From Candidatus Marimicrobium litorale (lineage in GTDB: Bacteria; Pseudomonadota; Gammaproteobacteria; Pseudomonadales; Halieaceae), in assembly GCF_026262645.1 (NCBI RefSeq), contig NZ_SHNO01000001.1, positions 620,001-684,000 of the forward strand: 64,000 bases of DNA. The letters run 5' to 3'. The stretch's first letter is position 1; every line of letters begins with the position of its first letter. The position numbers and the translations under genes were made by a program. Under the pieces are notes generated by a model, which was not told the DNA's origin, made no database searches, and saw only the letters and a program-made list of their open reading frames with translations. Shown here piece by piece: positions 55,079 to 64,000 of this stretch.

Positions 55079-56554
55079 ATGGCCACAACACGTAAAAGAG
55101 CACGTCCTGATGACTATTTCCAGGATTGGAAGCAACGCGAGGCCCTGGCGGAGGGAATGATACCCCTCGTCGGCCGGCTGTCTCGCGAAAAAAACGTCAA
55201 GTGCTACATGTACGGCCGGCCGCTGGTGAACCGCTCAGTGTATGAGATCATGAAGGCTCATCGCTATGTGCGCCAGGTCGAGGGCAATGAATTGTCTGAG
55301 AAGGAGACCTTCCCTGTGTTTAATCGCCTGAGCCAGATGGACCTCGGTCCGGCTCATATCGACGTGGGTCGCCTAGCCGTTGGTTTTGCTGTCGAGGAAG
55401 ACAGTAAATCTGAATTGTCACTGGAGCAATATCTCAATCGCGAACTGGCGTCACTGCTGGGCTCGCGGGGCAAGCCTCTCGACCAGCCGCAGGATGTAGT
55501 GCTGTATGGTTTTGGTCGTATAGGCCGACTCATGGCCCGCATCCTGATCGACAAGACCAACGGAGGTGATGGATTGCGTTTGCGTGCGATTGTGGTGCGC
55601 AAGGGTCAGGCGCCTAATGACATCGAAAAGCGCGCCAGTGGCTTGCGGCGTGATTCCGTGCATGGCGCTTTTGAGGGCACCATCCGCATGGATGAAGAGC
55701 GCCAGTCATTTGTGGCAAACGGCAACGAGATCAAGGTCATCTACGCCGATGCCCCTGACGAAATAGATTACACAAAATACGGCATCGATAATGCGATCAT
55801 TATCGATAATACCGGCGTTTGGCGTGATGAGGCGGGCCTGTCCCGACACCTCAAAAGTAAAGGGGCGGGTAAGGTAATCCTGACGGCGCCGGGAAAAGGG
55901 AACCTGAAAAACATTGTCGCCGGCATTAACAACGATATTATCGAAGCGTCGGATAAGATTATTTCCGCGGCGTCTTGTACCACGAATGCGATAGCGCCGC
56001 CTCTGAAAGCGATGGATGACGAATTCGGTATCGCGGCCGGTCACGTCGAAACAGTGCACGCATACACCAATGACCAAAATCTCATAGATAATTACCACAA
56101 GGCGTCTCGCCGCGGTCGATCAGCACCACTTAACATGGTGATTACAGAGACCGGAGCGGCCAAGGCGGTGGGCAAAGTGTTGCCCCAGCTGAATGGTAAG
56201 CTGACAGGGAATGCTATCCGGGTCCCCACGCCGAATGTCTCCATGGCGATATTGAACCTCACGCTGGATCGTGAAACGACTGCCGAGGAGGTCAACGAAT
56301 TCATGCGCGCTCAGGCCCTGCATTCATCACTGCGTAAGCAGATTGATTTTTCCGCGTCTCCTGAGGTGGTCTCCAGTGATTTTGTCGGCTCTCGACACGC
56401 CTGCATTTTTGATGCCCGGGCCACGATCGCCAACGGAAAGCAGGTAGTCATGTACCTCTGGTACGACAATGAGTTCGGCTACAGCTGCCAGGTGCACCGG
56501 ATTCTGGAGCAGATGGCGGGAATGAACTATTCCGTATATCCGGAAGAGGTTTGA
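55079..56554 (+). CDS. long-form glyceraldehyde-3-phosphate dehydrogenase
   Basis: The catalytic GAPDH core starts near residue 138 with the dinucleotide motif GFGRIGR (144-150). The active-site Cys300 is in SAASCTTNA and His327 in HVETVHAYTNDQ. About 135 extra N-terminal residues precede it, as in the Pseudomonas PA3001 type, so 491 aa is normal for this subgroup. The residue after the second beta strand is not the usual Asp (VVRKG), so cofactor preference is open. Next to mfd as in Pseudomonas. Confidence 0.92.
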   Translation: MATTRKRARPDDYFQDWKQREALAEGMIPLVGRLSREKNVKCYMYGRPLVNRSVYEIMKAHRYVRQVEGNELSEKETFPVFNRLSQMDLGPAHIDVGRLAVGFAVEEDSKSELSLEQYLNRELASLLGSRGKPLDQPQDVVLYGFGRIGRLMARILIDKTNGGDGLRLRAIVVRKGQAPNDIEKRASGLRRDSVHGAFEGTIRMDEERQSFVANGNEIKVIYADAPDEIDYTKYGIDNAIIIDNTGVWRDEAGLSRHLKSKGAGKVILTAPGKGNLKNIVAGINNDIIEASDKIISAASCTTNAIAPPLKAMDDEFGIAAGHVETVHAYTNDQNLIDNYHKASRRGRSAPLNMVITETGAAKAVGKVLPQLNGKLTGNAIRVPTPNVSMAILNLTLDRETTAEEVNEFMRAQALHSSLRKQIDFSASPEVVSSDFVGSRHACIFDARATIANGKQVVMYLWYDNEFGYSCQVHRILEQMAGMNYSVYPEEV

Positions 56555-56585
56555 CGCGCTGGCTGCAGCTTTACGTTGCAGCGCG
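56555..56585 (+). terminator. hairpin directly after the GAPDH stop
   Basis: Perfect arms CGCGCTG (56555-56561) and CAGCGCG (56579-56585) begin at the first base after the stop codon. The following GGTTTGCC is a poor T-run, so termination is likely but partial. Confidence 0.45.
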
Positions 56586-56659
56586 GTTTGCCACCGATAA
56601 AACTGTTAAAAATCAGACTACTTCACCCCTGACGCTGGTTTTTTGCCGAGGCATTCCGT

Positions 56660-56804
56660 TATAATGCGCGCGGCGTGAATCCTAGAAACAAAGTCCGCGC
56701 TGAGGCAGGTGGTTGGAGCGGGTTGGCGTACGCGATTATCTGATTGTTTTCTAGGCATTTTTCAGTTCACACATATGTCAATAACGGTTCTGTAGGCAGA
56801 CCCT
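56660..56804 (+). promoter_or_regulatory. nqr promoter -10 and long leader
   Basis: A perfect TATAAT (56660-56665) should start the nqr transcript near 56672, leaving a leader of about 130 bases. Within it CCTAGAAAC (56681-56689) can pair with GTTTTCTAGG (56746-56755) with one bulge, enclosing GC-rich sequence. No -35 consensus was found. Confidence 0.5.
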
Positions 56805-58142
56805 ATGATCAAGATCAAGCGGGGCTTGGACATTCCTATTGAGGGTGCTCCCCGGCAGCTGATTGAAGACGCTCCCCGGGTTCGGGCAGCGGGACTGGTG
56901 GGATTTGATTATGTAGGGATGAAGCCGACCATGGCGGTGCGTGAAGGCGAGCGCGTCAAGCTGGGACAGTTGCTCTTTACCGACAAAAAGACGCCGGGAG
57001 TGCGTTATACGGCTCCAGCAGCGGGGGTCGTTTCCGCCATCAATCGCGGTGAACGGCGTGTTTTGCAATCTGTCGTTATCGATGTCGAAGGCGACGAAGC
57101 CGAATCATTTCAAACCTGTTCTGTCGGTGATCTCCCCAGTGCGGAGGTTATAAGAGAGCAAATGGTGGCCAGTGGTCAGTGGACAGCACTGCGCACGCGG
57201 CCATTTAGCAAGGTACCGGATCCGGCCTCCGACACTCAGGCTATTTTCGTCACTGCCATTGACACCCAGCCGCTGGCACCGAACCCCGAGGTTATTATCA
57301 GTGAACAGGCGGATGCATTCGCTCTGGGTCTCGATCTTCTCGCCAAGCTGACCAGTGGCACGCTTTACCTCTGTGTTGGGCCCGGTGCGCAAGTGCCACG
57401 CGGCAGTGCTGGCAATATCGAAGTGGCTGAATTCAGTGGTCCTCATCCTGCTGGATTGGCGGGCACCCATATTCACTTCCTCAAAGGGGTCAGCGCGACG
57501 AGAACCGCTTGGACCATGGGGTATCAGGACGTTATTGCGACTGGCAGGCTGTTTCTCGACGGGCGTCTTTACAGCGACCGTATTGTTGCCCTCGCCGGAC
57601 CTCAAGTGGAAGCACCCCGGTTGCTGCGCACCCGACTTGGCGCAGATTTACAGGCCTTGTGTGCCGGTCAGCTGAAAAACGGCGAGAACCGAGTAATATC
57701 GGGCTCCGTGCTGGGCGGGCGGGCGGTCAAGGGTGGCACGGCCTATCTGGGGCGACACCACTATCAGGTGTCGGTGTTGCGCGAAGGTCGCGACCGTGAA
57801 TTCATGGGGTGGCTTTCGCCCGGTTTCAAGAAGCACTCCAACCTTGGCATCTACTTCAGCAGCTTTTTCGGGGGCAAGCCCCTGCCAATGACAACCAACA
57901 CCAATGGTAGCGAGCGCGCCATGGTGCCGGTCGGCAGCTATGAGACGGTTATGCCCCTCGATGTGCTGCCTACCCAGTTATTACGCGCCCTGATCGTGGG
58001 TGACACCGAGATGGCGCAGGCGCTGGGTTGCCTCGAATTGGAAGAAGAAGATCTCGCGCTCTGTACCTATGTTTGCGCGGGGAAGTATGAATATGGCCCG
58101 ATACTCAGGGATAACCTCACCCGTATCGAGAAGGAGGGGTAA
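56805..58142 (+). CDS. nqrA: Na+-translocating NADH:quinone reductase subunit A
   Basis: NqrA is the peripheral cytoplasmic subunit of the six-subunit Na+ pump. The 445-aa protein begins [16 protein letters not shown], the family start, and includes [12 protein letters not shown] and the C-terminal Cys-containing [13 protein letters not shown]. The ATG at 56805 has a weak RBS. It leads the nqrABCDEF-apbE-nqrM operon. Confidence 0.97.
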   Translation: MIKIKRGLDIPIEGAPRQLIEDAPRVRAAGLVGFDYVGMKPTMAVREGERVKLGQLLFTDKKTPGVRYTAPAAGVVSAINRGERRVLQSVVIDVEGDEAESFQTCSVGDLPSAEVIREQMVASGQWTALRTRPFSKVPDPASDTQAIFVTAIDTQPLAPNPEVIISEQADAFALGLDLLAKLTSGTLYLCVGPGAQVPRGSAGNIEVAEFSGPHPAGLAGTHIHFLKGVSATRTAWTMGYQDVIATGRLFLDGRLYSDRIVALAGPQVEAPRLLRTRLGADLQALCAGQLKNGENRVISGSVLGGRAVKGGTAYLGRHHYQVSVLREGRDREFMGWLSPGFKKHSNLGIYFSSFFGGKPLPMTTNTNGSERAMVPVGSYETVMPLDVLPTQLLRALIVGDTEMAQALGCLELEEEDLALCTYVCAGKYEYGPILRDNLTRIEKEG

Positions 58143-58145
58143 GGC

Positions 58146-59339
58146 GTGAGTCTGCGAAAAATTTTAGACGATATCGAACCTCATTTTCTCGAGGGTGGTC
58201 GTTTCCAGAAGCTGTTTGCCGTATACGAGGTATTCGATACCTTTTTGTATGCGCCAGCATCGGTTACTCACGCGACTGCTCATGTCCGTGACGGGATAGA
58301 TCTCAAGCGCATTATGATCACTGTCTGGTTGGCGGCCTTCCCGGCAATGTTTTACGGTATGTATAACCTCGGGTTCCAGGCGACGGACGTCATGCCTGCC
58401 GATTATGCGGTAGCGGGCTGGCGGGGATGGCTGATCAGCCTGTTCGGAGGCTATGATGGCAGCAACATCTGGCACTGCCTGTGGTACGGTGCGGTGTTTT
58501 TTCTGCCAATTTACATGGTCACTTTCCTGGTGGGGATTTCTTGGGAAATTTTGTTCGCATCTAAACGCGGTCATGAGGTTAACGAGGGGTTTTTCGTTAC
58601 CTCTATCCTGTTTGCGCTGACCTGCCCGCCGGACATTCCGTTATGGCAGGTTGCCCTCGGTATCAGCTTCGGGGTAGTGATAGGAAAGGAAATATTCGGG
58701 GGCACCGGCAAGAACTTCCTCAACCCGGCGTTGACGGGTCGTGCGTTCCTTTATTTTGCGTACCCAGCGCAATTGTCCGGTGATGCTGTGTGGGTAGCTG
58801 TCGACGGCTATACGGGCGCGACCGCGCTGTCAGTGGTCGCATCAGAGGGTATGGCGGCCCTGAGAGAGCAATGGACCTGGACCGAAGCGTTTGTGGGTGC
58901 GGTGCCCGGGTCTATCGGTGAGACCTCTACCCTGGCGATCTTTATCGGTGGCATCTTGCTGTTGCTGACACGTGTGGCTTCCTGGCGGATCATCAGCGGC
59001 GTGTTTCTCGGCATGGTCATTCTCTCTTCACTGCTTAACACGGTGGAGTCATCAAACCCTGCGTTTGCTATGCCCTGGTACTGGCACTTGGTGACGGGCG
59101 GTTTTGCCTTCGGCATGGTATTCATGGCGACCGACCCCGTATCCTCATCAATGACAAACGCAGGTAAGTGGTTTTTTGGCCTTTTGATTGGCGTCATGGC
59201 GGTGCTGATCAGAGTGGTTAATCCAGCCTTCCCGGAGGGCATCATGCTGGCCATTTTGTTTGCCAACTTGTTCGCGCCGTTGATAGACCACTTTGTGGTT
59301 CAGGCAAACATTAAGCGGAGGTTGGCGCGTGTCCAGTAA
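58146..59339 (+). CDS. nqrB: Na+-NQR subunit B (covalent FMN, Na+ path)
   Basis: An integral membrane subunit of 397 aa with about ten helices. It carries FMN through a phosphoester to the Thr of the (S/T)GAT motif, here Thr226 in YTGATALS. The conserved quinone and Na+ regions ([20 protein letters not shown]) are intact. GTG 58146 starts 4 bases after nqrA. Confidence 0.97.
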   Translation: MSLRKILDDIEPHFLEGGRFQKLFAVYEVFDTFLYAPASVTHATAHVRDGIDLKRIMITVWLAAFPAMFYGMYNLGFQATDVMPADYAVAGWRGWLISLFGGYDGSNIWHCLWYGAVFFLPIYMVTFLVGISWEILFASKRGHEVNEGFFVTSILFALTCPPDIPLWQVALGISFGVVIGKEIFGGTGKNFLNPALTGRAFLYFAYPAQLSGDAVWVAVDGYTGATALSVVASEGMAALREQWTWTEAFVGAVPGSIGETSTLAIFIGGILLLLTRVASWRIISGVFLGMVILSSLLNTVESSNPAFAMPWYWHLVTGGFAFGMVFMATDPVSSSMTNAGKWFFGLLIGVMAVLIRVVNPAFPEGIMLAILFANLFAPLIDHFVVQANIKRRLARVQ

Positions 59340-60102
59340 CGATACGATAGGCAAAACCCTAGTGGTCGCTTTTTTGCTGTGTCTGGTGTGTTCAGTGATC
59401 GTCTCGACGGCCGCTGTGGTGTTGAAGCCGAAGCAGGAGATCAACAAGGACATCGACAAAAAGCGAAACATCCTTGCAGCTGCCGGACTGTGGGAAGAGG
59501 GTGCCAGTGTTGAGGAGCAGTTCGCCAAGGTAACGACCCGCATTGTTGATCTCAGAACAGGCAGGTTTACCGACGCCGTGTCCGTCAAGGATTATGATCA
59601 GCGTCGGGCGTCGAAAGATCCCGCCGAGTCCGACCCGCTGGATGCCGAGGAGGACGTTGCCAAGATTTCCCGGCTGGAGCATTACGCGGCGGTTTATTTA
59701 GTCGAGAACTCATCGGGCGACATCGAGAAAATTATTTTGCCTATAAGGGGATACGGTCTGTGGTCGACACTCTACGGATTTATCGCTCTTGAGGCCGATG
59801 CCAATACGGTTGCGGGGCTTGGTTTTTACGAGCACGGTGAGACGCCAGGGCTGGGCGGTGAGGTCGATAACCCACAGTGGAAAGCGTCCTGGCCGGGAAA
59901 GAAAGTGTACCGCGATGATAACGTCGCAATTGCCTTGATAAAAGGAACGGTAAACCCCTCGGACGTTGATGCTGCCTATGAAATAGATGGGCTTGCGGGT
60001 GCGACCCTGACGGCGAGAGGCGTGACCAATCTGGTTCAATTCTGGCTTGGCGAGAACGGTTTTGAGCCATTTCTGAATAATCTTACATCCGGGGAAGCCT
60101 GA
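59329..60102 (+). CDS. nqrC: Na+-NQR subunit C (covalent FMN)
   Basis: A 257-aa protein with one N-terminal membrane helix and a periplasmic FMN-binding domain. Flavinylation occurs at Thr226 of [12 protein letters not shown] 59329 has GGAGG 7 bases upstream inside nqrB and overlaps its stop, so the longer upstream frame is rejected. Confidence 0.97.
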   Translation: MSSNDTIGKTLVVAFLLCLVCSVIVSTAAVVLKPKQEINKDIDKKRNILAAAGLWEEGASVEEQFAKVTTRIVDLRTGRFTDAVSVKDYDQRRASKDPAESDPLDAEEDVAKISRLEHYAAVYLVENSSGDIEKIILPIRGYGLWSTLYGFIALEADANTVAGLGFYEHGETPGLGGEVDNPQWKASWPGKKVYRDDNVAIALIKGTVNPSDVDAAYEIDGLAGATLTARGVTNLVQFWLGENGFEPFLNNLTSGEA

Positions 60103-60104
60103 TC

Positions 60105-60767
60105 GTGGACTCTGTTAAAGAAACGCTAACTTCGCCTATTTTCAAGAATAACCCTATCGCCCTGCAGATACTGGGTATCTGTTCGGCGCTTGCGGTGACG
60201 TCCTCGCTGCAAGTCACCCTGGTCATGTGTGTGGCACTCACGTTTGTTTGTGCATTCTCAAATCTTGGCGTTTCCCTCATTCGAGATTACATTCCAGGCA
60301 GCATCCGCATTATCGTGCAGATGGTCATTATTGCTTCTCTAGTGATCGTGGTGGATCAGTTTCTCAAAGCGTATGCCTATGGCATCAGTAAGCAGTTGTC
60401 TGTCTTCGTTGGCCTGATCATTACTAACTGTATCGTCATGGGCCGTGCCGAAGCCTTTGCCATGAAGAATCCGCCACTGCCCAGTTTCATAGACGGTATC
60501 GGGAATGGCCTCGGATACAGCGTGGTATTGATCGTTGTCGCTGTCATTCGTGAGCTGCTCGGTGCCGGCAAGCTGCTTGGTGTGGAGATTCTGCCGCTCG
60601 TGACTGACGGGGGTTGGTATGTCCCCAATGGCTTGATGCTGCTCCCACCCAGTGCTTTTTTTCTGATTGGTCTGTTCATCTGGGGCTTGCGTAGTTTTCG
60701 TAAGGAGCAAGTTGAGGAGCCCGAGTTTAAAATGGCTAAGCACACCGTCGTTAGAGAGGGCGCGTAG
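60105..60767 (+). CDS. nqrD: Na+-NQR subunit D
   Basis: A 220-aa membrane subunit with about six helices. It is the inverted-topology partner of NqrE and shares a ligand site for an iron-sulfur centre in the membrane: [14 protein letters not shown] carries the conserved Cys. GTG 60105 follows nqrC by 2 bases. Confidence 0.96.
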   Translation: MDSVKETLTSPIFKNNPIALQILGICSALAVTSSLQVTLVMCVALTFVCAFSNLGVSLIRDYIPGSIRIIVQMVIIASLVIVVDQFLKAYAYGISKQLSVFVGLIITNCIVMGRAEAFAMKNPPLPSFIDGIGNGLGYSVVLIVVAVIRELLGAGKLLGVEILPLVTDGGWYVPNGLMLLPPSAFFLIGLFIWGLRSFRKEQVEEPEFKMAKHTVVREGA

Positions 60768-61376
60768 ATGGAGGCGCTACTTAGTCTTTTTGTACGGGCC
60801 ATATTCATCGAAAATATGGCGCTAGCCTTCTTTCTAGGAATGTGCACTTTTCTGGCTATTTCCAAGAAAATTCAGGCTGCGCTCGGTCTTGGCATCGCCG
60901 TTATCGTGGTGCTGACCATCACCGTCCCGGTCAATAATCTGATATACAACTATTTACTGTCCGACGGTGCACTGGCGTGGGCCGGCCTGCCAGACATGGA
61001 TCTCAGCTTTCTCGGTCTCTTATCCTACATCGGCGTTATAGCGGCGATTGTGCAAATACTGGAAATGTTCCTCGACAAGTTTGTGCCCGCACTTTACAAC
61101 GCGTTGGGCGTATTTTTGCCCTTGATCACGGTGAATTGCGCCATTCTGGGCGCGTCCCTGTTCATGGTGGAGCGAGATTACAGTTTTGCTGAAAGCGTGG
61201 TGTTCGGGGCTGGGTCTGGTGTGGGTTGGACGTTGGCTATTGTCGCACTCGCAGGTATTCGCGAAAAGTTGAAGTATTCGGATGTGCCTGAAGGTCTGCA
61301 GGGTCTCGGCATCACGTTCATTATTGTCGGGCTCATGTCACTGGGCTTTATGTCGTTCGGTGGCATTGACATCTAG
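60768..61376 (+). CDS. nqrE: Na+-NQR subunit E
   Basis: A 202-aa membrane subunit with about six helices, homologous to NqrD. The conserved [13 protein letters not shown] and [12 protein letters not shown] carry the two membrane cysteines. ATG 60768 directly follows the nqrD stop. Confidence 0.97.
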   Translation: MEALLSLFVRAIFIENMALAFFLGMCTFLAISKKIQAALGLGIAVIVVLTITVPVNNLIYNYLLSDGALAWAGLPDMDLSFLGLLSYIGVIAAIVQILEMFLDKFVPALYNALGVFLPLITVNCAILGASLFMVERDYSFAESVVFGAGSGVGWTLAIVALAGIREKLKYSDVPEGLQGLGITFIIVGLMSLGFMSFGGIDI

Positions 61377-61403
61377 AGGTACCCCAAGCGGGATAGAGTT
61401 GTT

Positions 61404-62627
61404 ATGGATATAACCATCGTATTTGGCGTCGCTATGTTCACCGGTATGGTTCTTTTGCTGGTGGCAATTATCTTGATGGCACGGTCCTACCTTGTAAGCA
61501 GCGGCGATGTCAGCATTCTGATTAACGGAGAAAGGGCGATTACCGTGCCTGCTGGAGGAAAGTTACTGCAGACACTGTCAGAAGCCCAATTGTTTCTTCC
61601 CTCCGCCTGCGGCGGCGGTGGCACCTGCGCCCAGTGTAAATGCATTATTTCTGATGGTGGCGGCTCCATGCTGCCTACCGAAGAGGGTCACTTCAGTAAA
61701 CGCGAGGCACAGGAAGGGTGGCGCCTCAGCTGTCAGACTGCGGTGAAGCAGGACATGGAAATTCAGGTTCCCGAGGAAGTATTCGGCGTCAAACAGTGGG
61801 AATGCACGGTGGAATCCAATCCCAACGTCGCTACCTTCATCAAGGAGCTCACGTTGCGATTACCCGACGGAGAGAGCGTAGACTTCCGCGCGGGTGGTTA
61901 TGTGCAGCTGGAGTGTCCGCCGCACCATGTCAAGTTTTCCGACTTCGATATCGAGGAGGAGTACCGGGGAGACTGGGAGCGCTTTGAATTTTTCAAGCAT
62001 GAGTCGATTGTGAAGGAAGATGTAATTCGTGCTTACTCTATGGCCAATTACCCGGAGGAAAAGGGCGTCGTCAAGTTCAATATTCGGGTCGCTACCCCCC
62101 CGCCTGGCAGCCAGGGCATTCCTCCTGGCGTCATGTCTTCCTGGGCATTCAATCTCAAGCCCGGCGATAAGGTGAACGTCTACGGCCCCTTCGGTGAATT
62201 TTTTGCCAAGAAAACCGATGCAGAGATGGTCTTCATTGGCGGTGGTGCTGGCATGGCGCCTATGCGCTCTCACATTTTCGACCAGCTGAAGCGATTGCAC
62301 AGCACCCGCAAAATTTCTTTCTGGTACGGTGCCCGGTCGCTGCGCGAAATGTTCTACACCGAAGATTACGATCAACTCGCCGCCGAAAATGACAATTTTG
62401 ACTGGCATGTCGCTTTATCGGATCCGCAGCCGGAAGATGACTGGGATGGCATGACGGGTTTCATTCACAATGTATTGTACGAGGAGTACCTCAAGGATCA
62501 CCCCGCCCCTGAGGACTGCGAATATTATATGTGTGGTCCACCCATGATGAATTCGGCGGTCATCCAGATGCTGACCGATCTGGGTGTTGAGCCTGAGAAT
62601 ATTATGCTCGATGACTTCGGTGGCTAG
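61404..62627 (+). CDS. nqrF: Na+-NQR subunit F (NADH-oxidising, 2Fe-2S and FAD)
   Basis: The electron-entry subunit. It has one N-terminal membrane helix, a ferredoxin domain with cluster ligands C69, C75, C78 and C110, and a ferredoxin-NADP-reductase-type module with the FAD motif RAYSMAN and NADH motif [12 protein letters not shown]. 407 aa is standard. An intrinsic terminator lies 26 bases past the stop. Confidence 0.98.
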   Translation: MDITIVFGVAMFTGMVLLLVAIILMARSYLVSSGDVSILINGERAITVPAGGKLLQTLSEAQLFLPSACGGGGTCAQCKCIISDGGGSMLPTEEGHFSKREAQEGWRLSCQTAVKQDMEIQVPEEVFGVKQWECTVESNPNVATFIKELTLRLPDGESVDFRAGGYVQLECPPHHVKFSDFDIEEEYRGDWERFEFFKHESIVKEDVIRAYSMANYPEEKGVVKFNIRVATPPPGSQGIPPGVMSSWAFNLKPGDKVNVYGPFGEFFAKKTDAEMVFIGGGAGMAPMRSHIFDQLKRLHSTRKISFWYGARSLREMFYTEDYDQLAAENDNFDWHVALSDPQPEDDWDGMTGFIHNVLYEEYLKDHPAPEDCEYYMCGPPMMNSAVIQMLTDLGVEPENIMLDDFGG

Positions 62628-63693
62628 ACACCGCCTGCCTAATCTAACGGCGAGCCACTTGAGAAAGTGGCTTTTTTGTTTGTGCGTGGCGTTCCTGCCC
62701 GCTGCCTGTGAAGTCGTCGAGACGCCGCTCAAGCTGGCGGGTCAGACTATGGGGACGACCTGGCATGTCACTTTAATAGCGCCGGCTGGTTTTTTCATCG
62801 ATGACATTGAGCCGCAAATCGAGGACATTCTTGGCCGGGTTAACGCGGAAATGTCGACCTATCAGGCAGATTCCCAGATCGTTCGTTTTAACCGGCAGGC
62901 GCCCGGTGTCTGGTTCCCTGTATCTCGCGATTTTCTGCGAGTACTGGAGACCGCGCTCGATGTCGGTGCGCGTAGTGGCGATGCCTACGATGTGACCGTA
63001 GCGCCTTTGGTTGATATCTGGGGTTTCGGGCCTGCTGATGCGGCGATTATGCCGCCGTCGGAGGAAGCCATCGAGTCTGCACTGGACCGTGTCGGCCAAG
63101 ACCGTTTGCAACTGGATGCTGAGCATGGCCGAATTATGCAGCGCGAAGCGGTGTCATTGGATTTTTCGTCCTTGGCCAAGGGGTTTGCAGTGGATCGCAT
63201 TGCAGAAATGCTGCAGCAGCAGGGCATCGACCGATTTATGGTCGAGGTAGGCGGTGAGATCAGGCTGTCGGGCCTCAGCGGCAGAGGGGACCTTTGGCGA
63301 ATCGCGATTGAGCGCCCGGACGCGAGTGCGCGATCCGCGGTTCAGCCGATTAGTCTGACGGACGCGGCGATTGCCACCTCCGGCGATTACCGCAATTTTT
63401 TTCAGCTCGACGGACAGCGCTATTCTCACATGATTGATCCGCGCACCGGTTGGCCCGTGGCACATGACCTGGTGTCTGTGACCGTTGTCCACCCGAGCTG
63501 CACGGTGGCGGATGCCTGGGCCACCGCATTGGCGGTAATCGGCGCGGACAGGGCCATGGCGCTGGCGCAGGAGCAGGCATTGGCGGTATATTTCATACGC
63601 AGGGTGGGTGATAAACTCGTACACAACCATACCCCCCTGTTTTCCGCTTACCTTGAAGAGAACGACAATACAGGGAAACAGGCTGGCATATGA
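62611..63693 (+). CDS. apbE: FAD:protein FMN transferase ApbE (lipoprotein)
   Basis: ApbE uses FAD to attach FMN covalently to the Thr of NqrB and NqrC, which explains its place here. A signal peptide ends in LPAAC. The catalytic fold shows [36 protein letters not shown] and [12 protein letters not shown]. The start is not settled: ATG 62611 overlaps nqrF by 17 bases. TTG 62659 would give a cleaner signal peptide ([17 protein letters not shown]) but lies inside a terminator hairpin. Confidence 0.93.
   Translation: MTSVARHRLPNLTASHLRKWLFCLCVAFLPAACEVVETPLKLAGQTMGTTWHVTLIAPAGFFIDDIEPQIEDILGRVNAEMSTYQADSQIVRFNRQAPGVWFPVSRDFLRVLETALDVGARSGDAYDVTVAPLVDIWGFGPADAAIMPPSEEAIESALDRVGQDRLQLDAEHGRIMQREAVSLDFSSLAKGFAVDRIAEMLQQQGIDRFMVEVGGEIRLSGLSGRGDLWRIAIERPDASARSAVQPISLTDAAIATSGDYRNFFQLDGQRYSHMIDPRTGWPVAHDLVSVTVVHPSCTVADAWATALAVIGADRAMALAQEQALAVYFIRRVGDKLVHNHTPLFSAYLEENDNTGKQAGI
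62653..62677 (+). terminator. intrinsic terminator/attenuator between nqrF and apbE
   Basis: GCCACTT (62654-62660), loop GAGA, AAGTGGC (62665-62671), then six T (62672-62677). The stem is perfect, extends by one A-T pair, and has a GNRA tetraloop. It overlaps codons for the ApbE signal peptide. Confidence 0.8.
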
Positions 63694-63923
63694 CACTTTT
63701 TCTGATCTCGGTATTGGTGATGGGCCTCGTGATCACGGCGATGGCAGTGGGTGTTATTGCAGGAAGGCCGCCTATAAAGGGATCTTGCGGTGGCATGGGT
63801 GCACTGGGAGTTGATGCCGCTTGTGACCTGTGCGGCGGTGATCCGCGTCGTTGCGACGAGGAGACCCGCGAGGGGGACGTCGGCAAGCGTAATCCGGGGC
63901 GTTATTACCCGGCAGACCAGTGA
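63690..63923 (+). CDS. nqrM: Na+-NQR maturation protein NqrM
   Basis: A 77-aa protein (DUF539) with one N-terminal membrane helix and four cysteines, C33, C45, C48 and C55. It is needed to assemble an active Na+-NQR, probably by delivering iron to the NqrD/E membrane centre. ATG 63690 overlaps the apbE stop by four bases. Position after apbE is standard. Confidence 0.94.
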   Translation: MTLFLISVLVMGLVITAMAVGVIAGRPPIKGSCGGMGALGVDAACDLCGGDPRRCDEETREGDVGKRNPGRYYPADQ

Positions 63924-63931
63924 GTCGAGAC

Positions 63932-63947
63932 GACTCGTCTTCGAGTC
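63932..63947 (+). terminator. hairpin after nqrM, end of the nqr operon
   Basis: GACTCG, loop TCTT, CGAGTC, 8 bases past the nqrM stop. An alternative hairpin (GAGTC/GACTC, 63922-63936) uses the same left arm. No T-run follows. Nothing else is seen to the window end. Confidence 0.45.
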
Positions 63948-64000
63948 TCACTCGTCACGCTATTTCCAATTACGCGCCCTATATTGGGTCCCGCTACAGT

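Noticed and set aside
55079-55480. N-terminal 135 residues of GAPDH as a gene fusion or wrong start
   Set aside because: The same long form is known in Pseudomonas-type GAPDH next to mfd, and ATG 55079 is well placed after the promoter.
1-64000. CRISPR array, prophage, transposon or toxin-antitoxin module
   Set aside because: No spaced direct repeats, integrase, transposase or toxin-like pairs were seen on either strand.

Overview
The window is a 64 kb piece of a marine gammaproteobacterial chromosome. The gene content and order resemble Pseudomonas-like and Halieaceae/OM60-type genomes: fimV-truA-trpF...accD-folC-cvpA-purF-metZ, glnS-cysS-folD-tRNA, SRP RNA-dnaX-ybaB-recR, and topA...lexA...MTI phosphorylase-csiV-mfd-gap-nqr. 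A complete Na+-translocating NADH:quinone reductase operon fits a marine lifestyle. The family placement is inferred from memory of synteny. No rRNA, phage, transposase or CRISPR array was seen.

Layout. 1-11.8 kb: a forward run of housekeeping genes: the 3' part of fimV, truA, trpF, trpB, trpA, accD, folC, a SPOR protein, cvpA, purF and metZ. 12-16 kb: a MoxR/DUF58/transglutaminase operon. 16-24.7 kb: acnB (reverse), DUF1289-miaE, ppiB (reverse), glnS-cysS, folD (reverse). 24.9-31.9 kb: three forward tRNA genes (Pro-UGG, His-GUG, Arg-UCU). Between them lie an MFS sugar symporter, nagA, a ThuA-like lipoprotein and a soluble PAS-GAF hybrid histidine kinase. This is the most accessory-looking part. 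32-34.4 kb: a large lipoprotein joining a parallel beta-helix to a diheme cytochrome domain. 34.6-41.9 kb: SRP RNA, dnaX (with a readable programmed frameshift signal), ybaB, recR, rnd, ycgL, ycgN, a small membrane protein, and a MoxR/VWA pair. 42-49.7 kb: a SpoU methyltransferase, an IclR regulator with an operator-like promoter region, a glutaredoxin-like protein, UspA, topA, lexA with two SOS boxes, and several small unknown genes. 49.7-64 kb: MTI phosphorylase, csiV, mfd, long-form GAPDH, nqrABCDEF, apbE and nqrM.

How the genes work together. nqrA-F, apbE (flavin transfer to NqrB and NqrC) and nqrM (Nqr maturation) form one functional unit. trpF, trpB and trpA cover the last steps of tryptophan synthesis. 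The MoxR/DUF58/transglutaminase trio and the later MoxR/VWA pair are two separate AAA+ chaperone-type modules. nagA and the MFS symporter suggest amino-sugar uptake.

The observations most worth a second look are: (1) the fused beta-helix/diheme lipoprotein; (2) nagA, and possibly the MFS gene, apparently starting at ATT-type codons behind strong Shine-Dalgarno sequences; (3) a perfect intrinsic terminator that doubles as the apbE signal-peptide coding sequence; (4) the dnaX frameshift cassette; (5) the self-overlapping iclR promoter/operator; (6) a structured nqr leader.
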